This document shows positions 11,468 through 23,871 of a stretch of 64,000 nt of DNA, piece by piece. Source of the DNA: Uloborus plumipes. Taxonomy: Eukaryota; Arthropoda; Arachnida; Araneae; Uloboridae. The notes beneath the pieces were generated by a model that was given only the letters and a program-made list of their open reading frames with translations, did no database searches and was not told where the DNA came from. Both the position numbers and the translations under genes were made by a program. Numbering within the stretch: position 1 is the stretch's first letter; each line of letters begins with the position of its first letter. The DNA lies in NCBI GenBank assembly GCA_038373865.1, contig JAXGGA010005150.1, positions 16,815 through 80,814 on the forward strand. The letters run 5' to 3'.

Positions 11468-13157
11468 TTTATTTAGTTTTTATTGCCCATAAATATAATT
11501 CAAATAGACAATTTTAAGCTTCCATTATTGTGCAACATCGAGAAACAGCGCTATACAAATCTGTTTTTCTTTATGTTTCGATTTCGGCCAATAGTTATGG
11601 AACAACCTTTCAATAATAAACTAAATTTTACACATTTCGGAAAAGTATGTAGATTTATTGCATTCCAGGTTTACATAAAATCAATTCAAAGCATTAAAAC
11701 AATTCATCACTGCTCCCTGCACTTCTTTTATCCACGAAAATAATTTTGACGAGCTGTATGTGCAGAAATTCAACCACTGGGGTATTTGAACGGTAAAAAG
11801 AAACCTCTAAACAACAAATCATTGTTTTACGATCTTAAAATAAATCGGACAACAGAATAAAAAACAATCCAACCGTGCGGGATTTTTTTTCTTCGAGAAA
11901 AGAAAACGTTTATTACCTAGAAGCTATGAAAAGCGCACGAGAACCTTGTGGCCCGAGGAACAAAACTACAACCGTAACTTTCCGCTACGATGGAACACTG
12001 GTTGGTTAGAACGCCGAACGATTACGTTGGAACGGGACTTACAGACTCATCGCATTCCATTCACAAAACTTTCGTTTACCTTTTCCGGGTGTTCCACACG
12101 TATTACCTTTAATCTCCTCTGTTGAGGAAGTACCGTACGCGGGGTTCTATTTCAAACTCTCCTTCGAAGACAATGGGTGAGGAGGTGTGAACATGGTTTG
12201 GAAAGTTTCTCCCAGCGCTTAGTCTCAATTGAGCAAGTCCGACCCTACGATTATGAAGTTTGAAAGCTTTTGCGTGCAGCATTTGCGTAAGCTATGTTTC
12301 TGAAACAGCTTTCTTATGATCTTTCTGGCGTGGTGAAAGTTTTTGCTTATAGGAAGTAATAAATTAATCTATGTATTGTGTGCTTTAAGCTCTTACGATT
12401 AAGACCAACCGAAAAAAGAGAAGGTCAAAGCTTGAAAGCGTCAAGGAACAATTCAAATTTCCTTAGGAAGTTACGACAATATTTAATTCAGTGAATCAAC
12501 TATTACTAACTGCTTGGCCAGGCGTTGCACGGGGTACCTCCAAACAAAAAATGAACAGAACTTGAATATTTTATAAGACTGGGCGTGAGCTTCATGTTTG
12601 ATTTAGTTAAGCCTTCGCTCAAAATTCTCATTATCATTATCATTGTTGTTTCATATCAACCACGTTTTATAACAACGGATTTCATATTTAATCATTAAGG
12701 ACAAATTGCTTTAAATTTTAGCAAAATTTGAAGATTTTTCTCAATTTTTTCAGAATCCCTTTATCAAACCTTATGTCAATTTAAACTAATAAAGCCTGAA
12801 AAATTAGAAATCTATCGGTACCTGGTTCGACTATCAGTTCATTGGCGATTAGGAGAAAGAAGCAGGACATAAAAAGATACTCAGTTTTTAATATGAGTAG
12901 ATTTTTGTATGCAACAATTAAAAAGTAGTTTTGAAAATGCAGAGAAATTCCGTTATAACGAACTTGAAGGGAGCGAACATTTTGTTTGTTATAACGGGAA
13001 AATCGTAGTGATGGAATTCAAACAATCTAACGAAAATTTTAACGGCACTGAGCATTTTTTTTCATTGGATAGTTCGTCATATTGAGATAAGCTATGACGA
13101 GATTTGCCTCTATGATTGGTTGAATATTTTGATTAAAAATCTGGTAGGGACCCTACA
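11468..13157. other. No recognised gene; mostly unique sequence
   Basis: The part at about 11870-12330 is less AT-rich than its surroundings but has stops in every frame. A short GGAAGTAATAAA resembling the end of the next element occurs at 12353. Confidence 0.45.
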
Positions 13158-13916
13158 CTACTTCCTTTTACGTATGAATTTCTTGGTAGATGCCTTAAGT
13201 GTTAAAATAGTGCTTGGAGCGAGCAAGATAACAATTCAAACATTTGCACCCCTAGTTTGCCACGAAACAATGTAAAAAAATGTTTTACAATGATTAATTT
13301 TCTAAACATCGCCGATTTTAACATCATAAAGTTGATTTTTCGCAAATTATCGCCAATAGCGCCAAAATGAACCAAAATTCAAAAACATTTTTTTTCGCTA
13401 ACTTAGCGATATGTCGCCAAGTTGGCGTCAAACACTTGGCAACCAAAAGCTTGGCGATAAATCGCCTATTGATCCGCGCCAATTCGTATCACTTGTCTGC
13501 ATCGAATTTAACACTGATTTACCCCAAAAAAGGGGTAAAACACCCCCTTGGAAGCATTCGAATGTAACCACAAGAGGAGGTGCACAACTAGACCACCCTC
13601 AGAGCCTACACACCAAACGAGAAGCTTTTACGGCATATAGTTTTTGAGTTATGCGACATACATACGCACACACATACATATGTACATACAGACGTCACGA
13701 GAAAACTCATCATAATTAACTCGGGGGTAATTGAAAATGAGTTTTCGGTTGGTTATATGTTGGTAGGTACATACGCACGTGCTGACAGGTCAAAAAAACT
13801 ACTCAACATTTATTCGGGGGTGAGCAACATCAAAATTTAGACCCAAATTTGAGTGAATTTTTTTTCGCGATCACAATACTTCCTTTTACTTCTTTTACTA
13901 CGTAAAAGGAAGTAAT
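13158..13916 (+). mobile_element. Interspersed element with ACTTCCTTTTACGTA ends
   Basis: The left end carries ACTTCCTTTTACGTA (13160-13174) and the right end its inverse TACGTAAAAGGAAGT (13899-13913). A hairpin closes the right end, since ACTTCCTTTTAC recurs at 13879. Inside are clustered GGCGAT/ATCGCC inverted words (13310-13480), an ACATACATATGTACATACAG stretch and a GACGTCACGAGAAAACTCAT block. The order recalls a repeat common in arthropod genomes. There is no coding capacity; two short frames at 13367-13647 look accidental. Confidence 0.6.
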
Positions 13917-15032
13917 AAAAACATGATTTAATTTTGACAGACGATGTTTATCTCCTAACACGGGGATTCCCAAATATTCCTGATTCGAAGCACCTTCTGA
14001 AAATTTTCAATTTTCTCGCTGCACCCCTCTTTTACATACATGTAAAATCTAACTATGAACATTCTGCGGCACCTCTCGTCTCTTCTTGTGACACACCAGG
14101 GGAGGGGGGGGGCTTGTCCCAAAACGCTGATTTTTCTTTTTCAATCTTTTATTAGATTCAAAATTTTACTGTAGCTCACAATTCAACTGTTTTTTTTAAT
14201 TGTTTTTTTTTACGTCACGGAAAAAAAAAGTTTTAATCTTCCATTTTATTTGTCAATGTTCTTTGGAAAACAATGCCTAAAAGTCTTTTTTTTAATACTA
14301 TAAATCTATGTAATTCTCCATTCCTATTCAGAACAATAAACAATACATGTGTCTTTCTTTTTCCTGCGTAACAGCAAAAACTTCCACACTGTACCAAAAA
14401 ATAACCATAAATTTGTAGTAAGATCAACGGCAAATGTTTGATTATATTTAGTTGTCGTAGTATTCCTCTTTCCACTAATCTGCACCCCTGGCTTCATTTT
14501 ATTTCTCCCTTTTCCATCTTCACCTTAAATTTACCTCCATGAAAAGGTTTTTCTCTTTTCTGGCAACAGTCCAAATTAAACACGTAAACCGAGGAAGAAG
14601 CCGCTCTGGTTTGTTTACACTTCGCATAAAAGTGAAAGCACCTTCCGCTTCGCTTAAAATTTGAAATGTTTCATAGAATAACCTGACGCGGGACAAGTTA
14701 GTTACGTAGTTTCTTGGGAAAGAACAAATTGGGATTACTGCGAGAATATTTTGGGATTATTCCCTCGTCGTAAATTTGACGCAACTGCAATCTGATTTTG
14801 GTGGAATAATTTATAATAGTTGAGTCTGCGTAGAAGTCATTTCAGTGTGCGCTTGTTTATAAATATCGTTGAGTAATATAAAATTTGGATGTTGAATCAG
14901 ACTAGAAAAACAGAGTATGGAGTTAACAGAGAAAGATGCAATCGGATGCGTTTTCGGTTATGAAATCTTGAGGGAAATTCGGAATCGCCTCAAATTAGTC
15001 ACCAAACTTTTGGTTGACTCCGCATGTTATAG
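13917..15032. other. Unassigned sequence
   Basis: Contains a G-run near 14103 and T/A homopolymers around 14190-14230. The phrase GGGGATTCCCAAA at 13964 resembles some hAT ends, but I could not pair it convincingly. Confidence 0.45.
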
Positions 15033-15451
15033 CAACGCCTCCTAAATACTAAATGCCAACTACATTTACTTCGCAACCGTCGATATTGGTTCCACTTCAA
15101 GCGCCACCTTGCGGCTTCACCAATTAAAAATTTAATTTTTTCATTGGTTGGTTTTTAAATTTAGAAATGAACCAATCGTTAATTTCTCTTTCTTCGAAGA
15201 CCTCCGATAGATGGCAGTGCTTCGTAAACCAAGCCCGAAATTTTGCAGCTATTGGCGATGGATCCAAACAATGTTCGAATTAAATTTTTTGATTGGTTGA
15301 TTTTTAAATTTAAATTTAGAAATGAACCAATCGTTTAATTCTTTTTCTCGAAGAACTCCGGTAGATGGCAGTGCTTCGTGAACCAAGCACGAAATTTTGT
15401 TCAGTGCTAAAAACCAGAAAGTAGCAGGCATTTAGTATTTAGGAGGCGTTG
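15033..15451. mobile_element. MITE with 24-bp perfect inverted ends
   Basis: AACGCCTCCTAAATACTAAA begins the left end (15034-15057) and its exact inverse closes the right end (15427-15450). GTTATA flanks both sides, a likely target duplication (6-7 bp). Two diverged direct modules lie inside (about 15143-15248 and 15290-15402), each with ATTGGTTG, AATGAACCAATCG, TAGATGGCAGTGCTTCGT and ACGAAATTTTG. Each module also has an internal inverted repeat. Non-coding; superfamily not assigned. Confidence 0.85.
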
Positions 15452-16267
15452 GTTATAATTGCTTTAGAATGCATGCTTAATTTGTTTGTTTTTAGTTTAA
15501 GAGTCTTCTTAATTCGATAAAATAATAGTGTAACTGGCCTATTGTAACAGTCTTCGTCAATTATTATTTAAAACGTTCTGTTTCACTTAAATATTTTTAA
15601 TAGCTATGATGGTAATTCTCTTTTAAAAACCTTTATAACGATGATCTAAAAAGTGATCTACTGAAGATCTATGTTTAAAAAGAAGAATGCAAGTTTACTT
15701 GACAAAAACAAAGTTTTGAATAAAAAAAATTTTTAAATGATCCTTTTATGACAATAATTATTAAAGTATTGAACTTTTTACAGCATATCAAAAGTCTCTA
15801 AAGCACCTTTACAATAGAAAACTTTTGGAATACTTTGAACACAACCAATGCTTCCCCAACTTAATATTTATGTTCAATGTGTTACCCGAGAAATGCTAAT
15901 TCGCAAAGCTTTTACTAGAAAATAATGGCATTAGTGTAGCAGGTGATTTACCGCTTTATTTGTCTAGTTACTGGACAGATGGCTCTACTGTCCAACCTCG
16001 AAAGGCGCGCCTAGCACCGTTGACGTTTCTGTTTTAAAAAGGAGTGACAGTTTGATTAAGGAAATGCATAAATGTAGCGTTTCTGCCTCGTCCGATATTA
16101 TTTTATTTTTCTAGAACTGATCAGGAAGAGGAATAAATAAATAAAAAAAACGTGTACCAATACGTCAAATAAACGCAGCCCCATTTGAAACAAACAAATA
16201 AACAACCATTTTTTTTTCCAAACGAACCCAACGAAAAAAAAAGTGAAATCTTCACATTCATAATATC
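15452..16267. other. No recognised feature
   Basis: AT-rich unique sequence with short A-runs near 16145 and 16205-16240. Confidence 0.5.
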
Positions 16268-16376
16268 TCTCTTATCCCCATCCCCCTTATTTTGACAAAA
16301 TCAGTAGAGACCTGAGGCATGCGCAAACGCGTCCGAGGTCGTCGGAAAAAATATCAAACTGTACTTAACTTTATCG
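16268..16376 (+). repeat. R4 MITE fragment
   Basis: The text GAGACCTGAGGCATGCGCAA followed by GAGGTCGTCGGAAAAAAT and ending near ACTGTA matches the 3' half of the R4 copies at 40976-41176 and, inverted, 32131-32433. The 5' half is missing. Confidence 0.6.
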
Positions 16377-16457
16377 TTCTTTTTACATGCCTTAAGTAGT
16401 GATATCTGCTGAGTTATTGGATAGCCAGAGGGTAAATTGCAACTACTACATAGTTGC

Positions 16458-16980
16458 AAGGTCGTAGTGGCCGGATCGGAAATGCATCGGACTCGTAACG
16501 GGAGAGTCCCGGGTTCGATCCTTGTCGTTTGAAGATTTATCGTAATCACTAATGGTGATTGGGGTACTTTAAATGTAGTAGGGTTACAAGTGAAACACAC
16601 TAAGTCAAAAAACATGATTTTGAGAAAACGCTGATCAAAAATTTTTTATTTTAACTTCTTTGACATTGACTTCCTGAGAATTGAACACACTAAGTCATGG
16701 ACTTAGTGTGTTTTACTTTTACTATGAAATATTTTTCAACATTAGAAAGCAACTGGCTTGAGTACTTAATGTGATTACAAATTCGTTTAAAAAACTGAAT
16801 TAAATAAAGATATGACTTAGTGGGTTTCACCAGTAGAAACAGCTCATTTTTGTGTGTAAGATAAACTAAAAATCAGAAAATTAATAATTTTGACTTAGTG
16901 TGTTTCACTTGCAACCCCACGATATGTTCGTGATCACAAAGTCTTCCAAGTTCCCATTCCAAATCTATACCTCTGAGTTT
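16458..16980 (+). mobile_element. tRNA-derived SINE, split by a MITE
   Basis: The head AGGTCGTAGTGGCCGGATCG followed by CGGGTTCGATCC resembles a tRNA with box A and box B of an RNA polymerase III promoter. It aligns with the better SINE at 29137-29425 through the text GGTGATTGGGG, then, beyond an insertion at 16581-16917, TGATCACAAAGTCTTCCAAG and ATACCTCTGAG. The 3' part of the SINE is missing. No target duplication was found. Confidence 0.7.
16581..16917. mobile_element. MITE with repeated GACTTAGTGTGTTTCA words
   Basis: Left end GGGTTACAAGTGAAACACAC, right end its near-inverse GTGTTTCACTTGCAACCC. The subterminal word GACTTAGTGTGTTTCA, or its inverse, occurs five times: 16591-16606, 16684-16696, 16700-16715, 16814-16830 and 16892-16907. 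The pair in the middle forms a tight inverted repeat. Comparison with the unsplit SINE shows that this segment is an insertion. ATGT occurs on both sides and may be the target duplication. Superfamily unknown. Confidence 0.78.
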
Positions 16981-17869
16981 GTACAAAATGTTATCATTAA
17001 AAAAAAGAGTCCTTTTTAGTTAAAAATTCAGTTTCGTAAATAATTGCATCACATAAAATTTGTTAATTTATCTAGTTAAATTCTAATTCCAGACACTTGC
17101 TCCGTACTGTAGTTTTATTTCCTTCTGTACAAATAAATACAAATATAATAATGTCGCTAAAATGTTCTTTTAACTTTTTTCACGCTCAGTTGGCGGAAGA
17201 ACAACGAATTAATTCTTCATGCAAATGATAGAATACCTCATGCAATAAAAACGAAACAGACGATAAAAAAAAGAACTCCACATCCGAGTATTCGGTTTCG
17301 CTGTTTTAATTAGAGAGTGTTAAATGAATTACTGAGCCAAGGGAAAAAAATAGCAGCTTTTCCCTTGTAAATGGGGCATACATTTCTCTGGGGAAGAACT
17401 AGATTTTTGCACTTAATCCATCTTTAGCTGAAAGCCAGAGCTTTCTTCTGGCGACTGTCCAAATCAAACAATTCGACGATTATCGTTTTCCACTTGCATA
17501 ACCAAAACCGAAATAAGAGAAAGGGGACTTAATGGAAAGAGCATGTTAAATTTTGCTTATAAAACGACTCTTTTTAACCTTGAGGTTCGTAAAGGAACTC
17601 AAAACTTAAAATATTTTTAGAAGTTAAAAGTTTTTCGTGACTTTGATATCTGAGAGGGTTGCAGTTAATTTCATGTCAACTGCCTAGAATAAAATTAAAA
17701 ATTGAAGAATAATAGCTAAATGAAGAATGAAAAGCTAAAAGCTTGACATTCATTTGAAGGTTTTATTTTTAACTGGTGTGTATCATAAAATTATAGGATT
17801 AAAATGCAATTAAGGGGCTCATTCAAATCAAACAGAATTCGATCGGATCGAATACGATTAAGTTGTATC
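16981..17869. other. No recognised feature
   Basis: AT-rich unique DNA with stops in all frames. Confidence 0.5.
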
Positions 17870-18151
17870 AAGGAACGTACTGAACTAAAACTTATGGGAG
17901 GGGGAAAATTATCAATTTACCGAATGGTTCCAATTTTACCGAATAATAAAATACAAACATGCACACATGTCATACATGCATGACATTTAGTGAGAAAACA
18001 TATGGCATCTTTTAAAAAACAATTCTAAAAACTTAAAGGAACACATAATCTCAATGTTGCAATTTTGTTATCAGATTGCCGAATCGTCAGCAAAATGTGC
18101 CGAATACGGAAATGATTGTGAGGTCAGTGACCAACCATCGGGGCGCTCTTG
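17870..18151 (+). mobile_element. hAT-type MITE of the GGGGCGCTC family, copy 1
   Basis: It shares AACTAAAA, CCAATTTTACCGAATAATAA, ACATTTAGTGAGAAAA and GCCGAATCGTCAGCAAAATG in order with copies at 26231 and 28723, and ends CGGGGCGCTCTTG. Likely 8-bp target duplications are GTTGTATC (17862-17869) and GTTGTGTC (18152-18159), one mismatch. Non-coding. Confidence 0.75.
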
Positions 18152-19779
18152 GTTGTGTCTACTAATCGCGGAGCAAGAAATTTCTTTGCCCCACTCAGGG
18201 GTGCCTATAGGGGGGGGGGGGGATTACGGCGCAAGTTTCGCCAACAAAATTTAGGGGGGGGGGCGGATTTTTTTCAACCAATGTATTTATTTAATTTAAA
18301 TCCAATGTATTATAACCAAAAAAATACCAATATATTTATTTATTTATTTAATTAAAGTATTTATTTATGTATTTATTTATTAAAATTTATTGGGAAAAAA
18401 AATCTTCTGAAACCTAATTAAACAGACAAACAAAAATGGGCTGTTTTCTTTCAGGAATGTATTCATTCACTGCCGAACTATACTCCACCAAAGTACTACC
18501 TCAATTATCTAAGAAGCAAAAACCCTTGTTCTTCAAAATGTATGAGTCGTAAATATATTTACGAGCGTCTGATAATTTACGATTTTCCTAAAATAAAGGT
18601 GCGACATAAATCCCTTTGTTTTCGACAGCTCACACCACTAATAATTCTCAGCTAAGGTGTTATACTTCCAGAGGCTTGTTCCGACTTCTATTCTCAGCTT
18701 TTAACACAATTCGAGACGGAACGAAAAAAAAAAAAAAAAACACACACGAACGAATTTGTTCCCGGGGGATTTTTTTTAAGCGCTCGAAGCATTAAAAGCG
18801 CCGATCAAGAAATATTTCATAATTCACTGGCGGAATGTGATGTATTTCGGTTATCCGTCGTTCACGTGTTTCTGAAAAGAAAGAAGGCTCTTCCGAAGCA
18901 ACTCCCAGTGCGATCCTTCATCTTTTCATCCCCAGAGAGCATTGTTTCAAGCGCGCCGTTCTGGGCGGCAAAAGAAATTCATACGAGCACGTCTCAAAAG
19001 CAACGTCGAATAAAAGAATCCTTTTCACTTCGATGGGCGACTCACTCCATTCTTCTTTCACTTTATTTTGTTTCGCGCTAGTTTCCGTTGCGAAACTTTT
19101 TCCCTTCATTTTTTTTAAACCCTTCTTTAGTTTGTTTATGTATTTTTTATTTCCTCCTCCAACCTTCGTTTGCTCTAAGGCCCGCAGACGATTTTGAAAA
19201 GGATTCGCTTCAGAAGAGAACGATTTGTTGATCCAGTTCCTAGTCGGTGACCGTAACGTTGTAAAGTTATTTTTTATTTGCTTTTTCTTGATATGAATTT
19301 TCAAGCATGCAAAGATGAAAGACTTGATTTTTTTTCCTTCGTTTTACCCACAACCAAATAGCTATGAAATCGTTATCTGTTCTGAAGAAATGTTTGCAGG
19401 CATCGATGTGATGCAGATTATGTTAAGAGAGTTCTATTTCGTATTGAAATATTGAGTGAATTAGACAGGGATGCTAAAAACGGGAAGGTTTCAGGGGTTA
19501 AACCACTTTCATGGGGGAGGGGGGGGGGTCCACTGAATAAAATATTCATTTGACTTTAATGAGCTACAAAGTTAAAGTTCGTGCACATCGCCTAAAATAA
19601 ACAAATAAATCTTTGCTACATTAAGAGGATTTTTGCCTCCGGCTCGATCTTTGGCTATTCCTAAGTGAGGAGTCTATAATAAGGACGAAACTGCAGTCTT
19701 AGGATGCTGTGATCGAGCGCATTTGCATCAAATCTTTGAAGTTTTACTGGAATTTACGATTCTCCAGTTTTTGCCTACT
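18152..19779. other. Mixed sequence without a supported gene
   Basis: At 18190-18260 a CAGGGGTGCC followed by G-runs and GGCGCAA resembles a broken end of the hAT MITE seen at 49214 and 60828. Simple TTTATTTA repeats lie near 18330-18380. A minus-strand open frame of 128 codons (18918-19304) has lysine-rich, featureless sequence and is probably chance. A G-run lies at 19517-19528. Confidence 0.45.
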
Positions 19780-20210
19780 GTGCTTATAAACCCTCTTTTT
19801 GTTTCTTTTTAGTTATTTCCATATTTTTAATATGCTTTTATTAGTTTCACATGTGGGTTTGTTTGCTTGTATGTATTATGTATGTATGCAACTCTGAATT
19901 AAAGACAAAATTCAGGTTCTTTGAAAATATACAAGTAATATATTCAATACTATTATTTATACTAAAGGCTAAACTATATTGCATGTTGATGTATTATAAG
20001 TGCTTATGAAGTTAGCGAAGTTCTGTTCTGAAAATCAGAGGGAAAGTAGAGGGAGTATCATGAAATATAGTTTTGCCTTTAGTATTAATGATAGTATTAA
20101 GTATCACTTTGATATTTGTAAAAAACGTCACTTTATCTTTTAAAAATTAACTCTAAAAGCGTAATTGCTAAGTTTTTTTAAACTATAATTTAGATTATTA
20201 TCGGTTGAAA
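19780..20210 (+). repeat. Interspersed repeat R1, long copy
   Basis: Starts with TGCCTACTGTGCTTATAAAC, shared with 40866, then follows the R1 order. Near its end ATATAGTTTTGCCTTTAGTA and GATAGTATTAAG form the inverse of TACTAAAGGCTAAACTATAT about 100 bp earlier, so R1 carries an internal hairpin. No coding. Confidence 0.75.
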
Positions 20211-21947
20211 TCATATTTTGGAAAAACCATGAATGGTTTGTCAACACAAAGCATCAACTGTCGTAAAGGAGATTATAATGAATTAGGTATTTCACCAAAA
20301 TAGAAGAATGTTGCATTTTTGGTTTCTGCTATGAAGATGCGAAGTAATCGTGTATGATAACGCAATTTACATCTGCAATAAACAGTTTCTCGTTTTGCTA
20401 ATTTTATAAAGCTTAATGTGATGTTACTCCACTCCACAATATTCAATGGTACTTACGGGGCATTTCACAGTTAAGTTATGAGATGTTTGTTTTTTTTCCT
20501 TCTGTAAAACTTCAAATAAATGAGTTTTTGCTAATTTTTAACTTTTTTATTTGGATTTTTAGTGAAAAGAAATAAAACAAAACAAATGTATTTCGAAATT
20601 TGGCTATGGAATAGCTACATGCATGCTAATGCTGTGATATAAAGGGATTTGTTGTCGTTTTTAATACTTGTTGCAATATACATACACATACACACACACA
20701 CAGTGTTGTAAACAGATAATAAGATTTGATTTAAAGGAAACTGACCAGAATTTACCTTCTGGTGGAGGGAAAGGGGTCATGACAGTCATTATGTGCTTAA
20801 TAAACACCATATTAGGATTGGTCATAAGACTTTAAAATAAAACCCCCTTCCTTTACAAAATCCTGAACATGTGCCTCTGATTCTAACTGTCAATTTCTTT
20901 ACTAAAGAATGAAGTCTGGATGTACCACGTGTTTGTCCGAAGAATGGTTTCTACATTTAGCTGCATTTCATAAATACTACAAGCTTTATTTCGAAATTAT
21001 GTTACTTCTCAGATAGGATGGCTAGATTTGCTCAAAATTATCCTGATTCTGAAAACGTTCTGATTTTGTCTTGAAATCTGAGCTCTCATCTTGATTCATC
21101 CTGAATTTTTGTAAAAGTTTTTGGATTATCAATGTTGAAAACGCAGTTTTGGTTTGAAAAATGAAATATTTTATTAAATTCTGTGATTGAAAATCACGAT
21201 TTATGATGATGTTAGTAAAAATGTGTATTTTATTTTATCTTCATACTGTTTTCAATCTTCAGAACTTTTTATAAGTAAGAAAAAATTGTGCGTGCAAATA
21301 GGAAAAAAAAAAAAGGATAAATAAAATAAAACAAAAATTAAAATGATATTCTTATTTTTAATCGAACTCTAAAGAAACATAAACGTTTTTCTGAGCTCTT
21401 AAAGAACTATTCTTCCATTCTCTTTACGAATCAAAACCAATCAAGCATCGCCTAACAAAGTTTCCTTCTTCATTGGAAAAACAATAAGAGAAGGAAAGTG
21501 ATAGTTTCGATTGACTGCTTCGAATGGATCGTACGCGCCAGTTATACACTAACCACAGTATGTTCTGTAGATTTCCTTTATTTTTCTCATATCAAGCATA
21601 AAATGGGGACATAATCAAAATCTGTGATATTAGTAGTTTGAAATTAATTTTTAATTGTAAGTGATTGAACAAGCAAGTCTTTATAAGAGGATTTTTGTCT
21701 CCAACTCGACTACTTTCGTATTCCATGCTGATGAGAGCATAATAAGCTCGAAACTGCAGTCCATGGATCGAAATATCCGAGTTGGCGGTGTATTGCAAGC
21801 AAGTCTGTGTTAAGGGTATAATGTATCAATGTCAAAATAAATTGTAGATATTTATTGATAAGGTTCCAATATCAATGAAACATATCTCATTTGTTGAGAA
21901 ACAGTAATTTAAACCGTAAAAAAAATAAATAAATAAAATAAGGTATA
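20211..21947. other. No recognised gene
   Basis: An (AC) microsatellite lies near 20680-20702. The phrase CGAAACTGCAGTC near 21750 also occurs near 19688, with a related one near 40075, suggesting a weak dispersed repeat. Otherwise unique AT-rich DNA. Confidence 0.45.
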
Positions 21948-23871
21948 GGGTTTTTCCACGAATTGTCCCGCACGTGACGGTTCATGTATTTCATTAAAAA
22001 GTAATAGGTAATGACGAAGTTTTTTTTCTTGATTAATCACACAAATGTGGGGGATTTCCTAAGCAACAAAATTTTGTTAATTATCCTTTTATATTATTAT
22101 TTTTAATGAAATACAGTAAAGTCTCAATTATCCGCGAAGGTCTGTAGAAAGAAACAAACACGGTTAACACATTTTTCGAAAAAGTACTAATTTAAATTTG
22201 TTTGTTCTCAACATTTCTTACCCAAGAGTGCGGTGTACTTCATCCATTAAATTATTTTACTTGGGCGTTATCGTAAGTGCAACTTCTTCATAGGTTTCAT
22301 ACGATTGAGAACCTCCAATACGAATAATTTTTTATACTGTACCTATCGTCACTGTTTGTACAACTTACATGTGTGATTCTCCAAAATCCGAACAATATGA
22401 TGTCCCCGTAAGACAGCGCAAAAAGTATTTGACCTAGGAAGTTTTTTTATTTTTTTAATTGTTAGAAATACTTATTCTGATGTTATTCAATTCATATTAG
22501 AGGAATTTTTCATTTATTTTTTTCTACAAAAATTTTTGAATAGCCAAAAAGTCACCTTTTTTGCGTGTCCCACCCTGTTTCTAAAATGTAAATAAATTAT
22601 TTTAAAATTTTACGTGAACATTGCGCAAATTCCACTTGCAGTGTTGAATTATGTATAGTTATGAGTGTAATATAGTGTTGTTTTAGCTTATTTAAGTGAT
22701 TATATGATCAGGTACATCATTTTGAAGTTTGTCCCCAGATTGCAAGTCCCTCTCCTGGCCTACAAATTGGTTCAATTATTAAAGGCAAAAAGAAGGAATT
22801 TTGAATCTGCAGTACTATAACACTGTTTATTCTCATCACTTCCTTGGACTCATAGAGTATTTTGTCGATAGAATGTGTCTGCTGTTCGTATTATTATTCC
22901 TTAGTTCAAAATGAGGTATGTAACATTTTCGATGTCCCTCTCCTGGCCGACATTTCTGTTCTGAATAAAATAAAAATAATAATTCTGCCTGCAGTGTGTA
23001 ATTGAGTTAAGAGGATAAGAGAGAAAAATACCATTATTTACCTTCTATATAATTCCGGGTAGAAATATCAACCTTTTTTCGATTAAAATGTCCCTCTCCT
23101 GGCGCAAAAAAAAAAAAAAAAAGAAAAAAAAAATGTCACTCTAGCATTACCTTTAAAGCACTGGTAAAACATCCGGTAGAATAGATGGATTTATTTACCA
23201 AACATCAGTTAAAAATATTAAAAAGGAGTCTCATTTTTTAAAAGAGTATTCATTTAGAAAATTTTGAACTTTATTTTATGATTGTAAATCTCTTTCTTCA
23301 TATAAATATTAAATTTGTCGGATGCTGCATCTCTTAAAACAGTGTTCGTTTAAGGAGGTTGTAAATTAGTTTTGTTTGTCAACAATAAACATAGTTTTTC
23401 ATTCATGTTGAAGTTATTTCTTTGTTATTGTTGTAAAATTTCTGATAATCCTTGATAAAATTCATTTGTTTGCTTGCTTAGTGCTTCTTGTCACTCTCTC
23501 GGTTTGAAAAAATTGACCCCCCTTTTTTGGGGTGTAGCATACTTAAAGTGAATTCCCTCTATTTTTCTCTTAATAAGCTCCTAACAAAGAGTAAGTATGA
23601 TTTTTTTTTAGATTTTTTTAAGCATTTTTATTTTTATAGAGTTTGTGAGTCGAAAATGCCAGGTTTTTGGAGAATCACCCACATATCACGTTTTAAGTGA
23701 GATGCAATTATTTTGAAGCAAACGACTTTTTTTTTATCATCTTTACCCCTTATTTTATGCTTTTTATTCGGATTATCCGCGATACCACCCATTTCCGCGG
23801 ATAATCGGGAGTGTACTGCATACGAAGCGTCACTTTGCGCGACAAAATGACCCTTTTCCGTGAAATGGCCC
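21948..23871. mobile_element. TA-flanked element with GGG(T/C)..TTCCACG ends
   Basis: The left end reads GGGTTTTTCCACGAATTGTC followed by CCGCACGTGACGG; the right end is an imperfect inverse containing AGCGTCACTTTGCGCGACA and CCGTGAAATGGCCC. TA flanks both ends. Most of the interior is a second, pogo-like element. No transposase is readable. Ends of this kind are frequent in arthropod non-autonomous DNA transposons; family not assigned. Confidence 0.6.
22114..23818. mobile_element. pogo/Tigger-like DNA transposon remnant
   Basis: The left end CAGTAAAGTCTCAATTATCC followed by GCG and the right end CGCGGATAATCGGGAGTGTA followed by CTG form the characteristic pogo/Tigger inverted terminus (CAGT..CNATTATCCGCG). 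TA precedes the left end; CA follows the right end, one step from the expected TA. The interior has no transposase frame. It contains three copies of GTCCCTCTCCTGGC (22746, 22934, 23090). Confidence 0.7.

Noticed and set aside
13960..14490. Possible hAT element from GGGGATTCCCAAA to GCACCCCTGG
   Set aside because: The two ends are not inverses of each other and no duplication was found.
18918..19304. Minus-strand open frame of 128 codons
   Set aside because: Lys/Ser-rich, no domain, no splice or start context, and overlapping open frame on the other strand. Likely chance.
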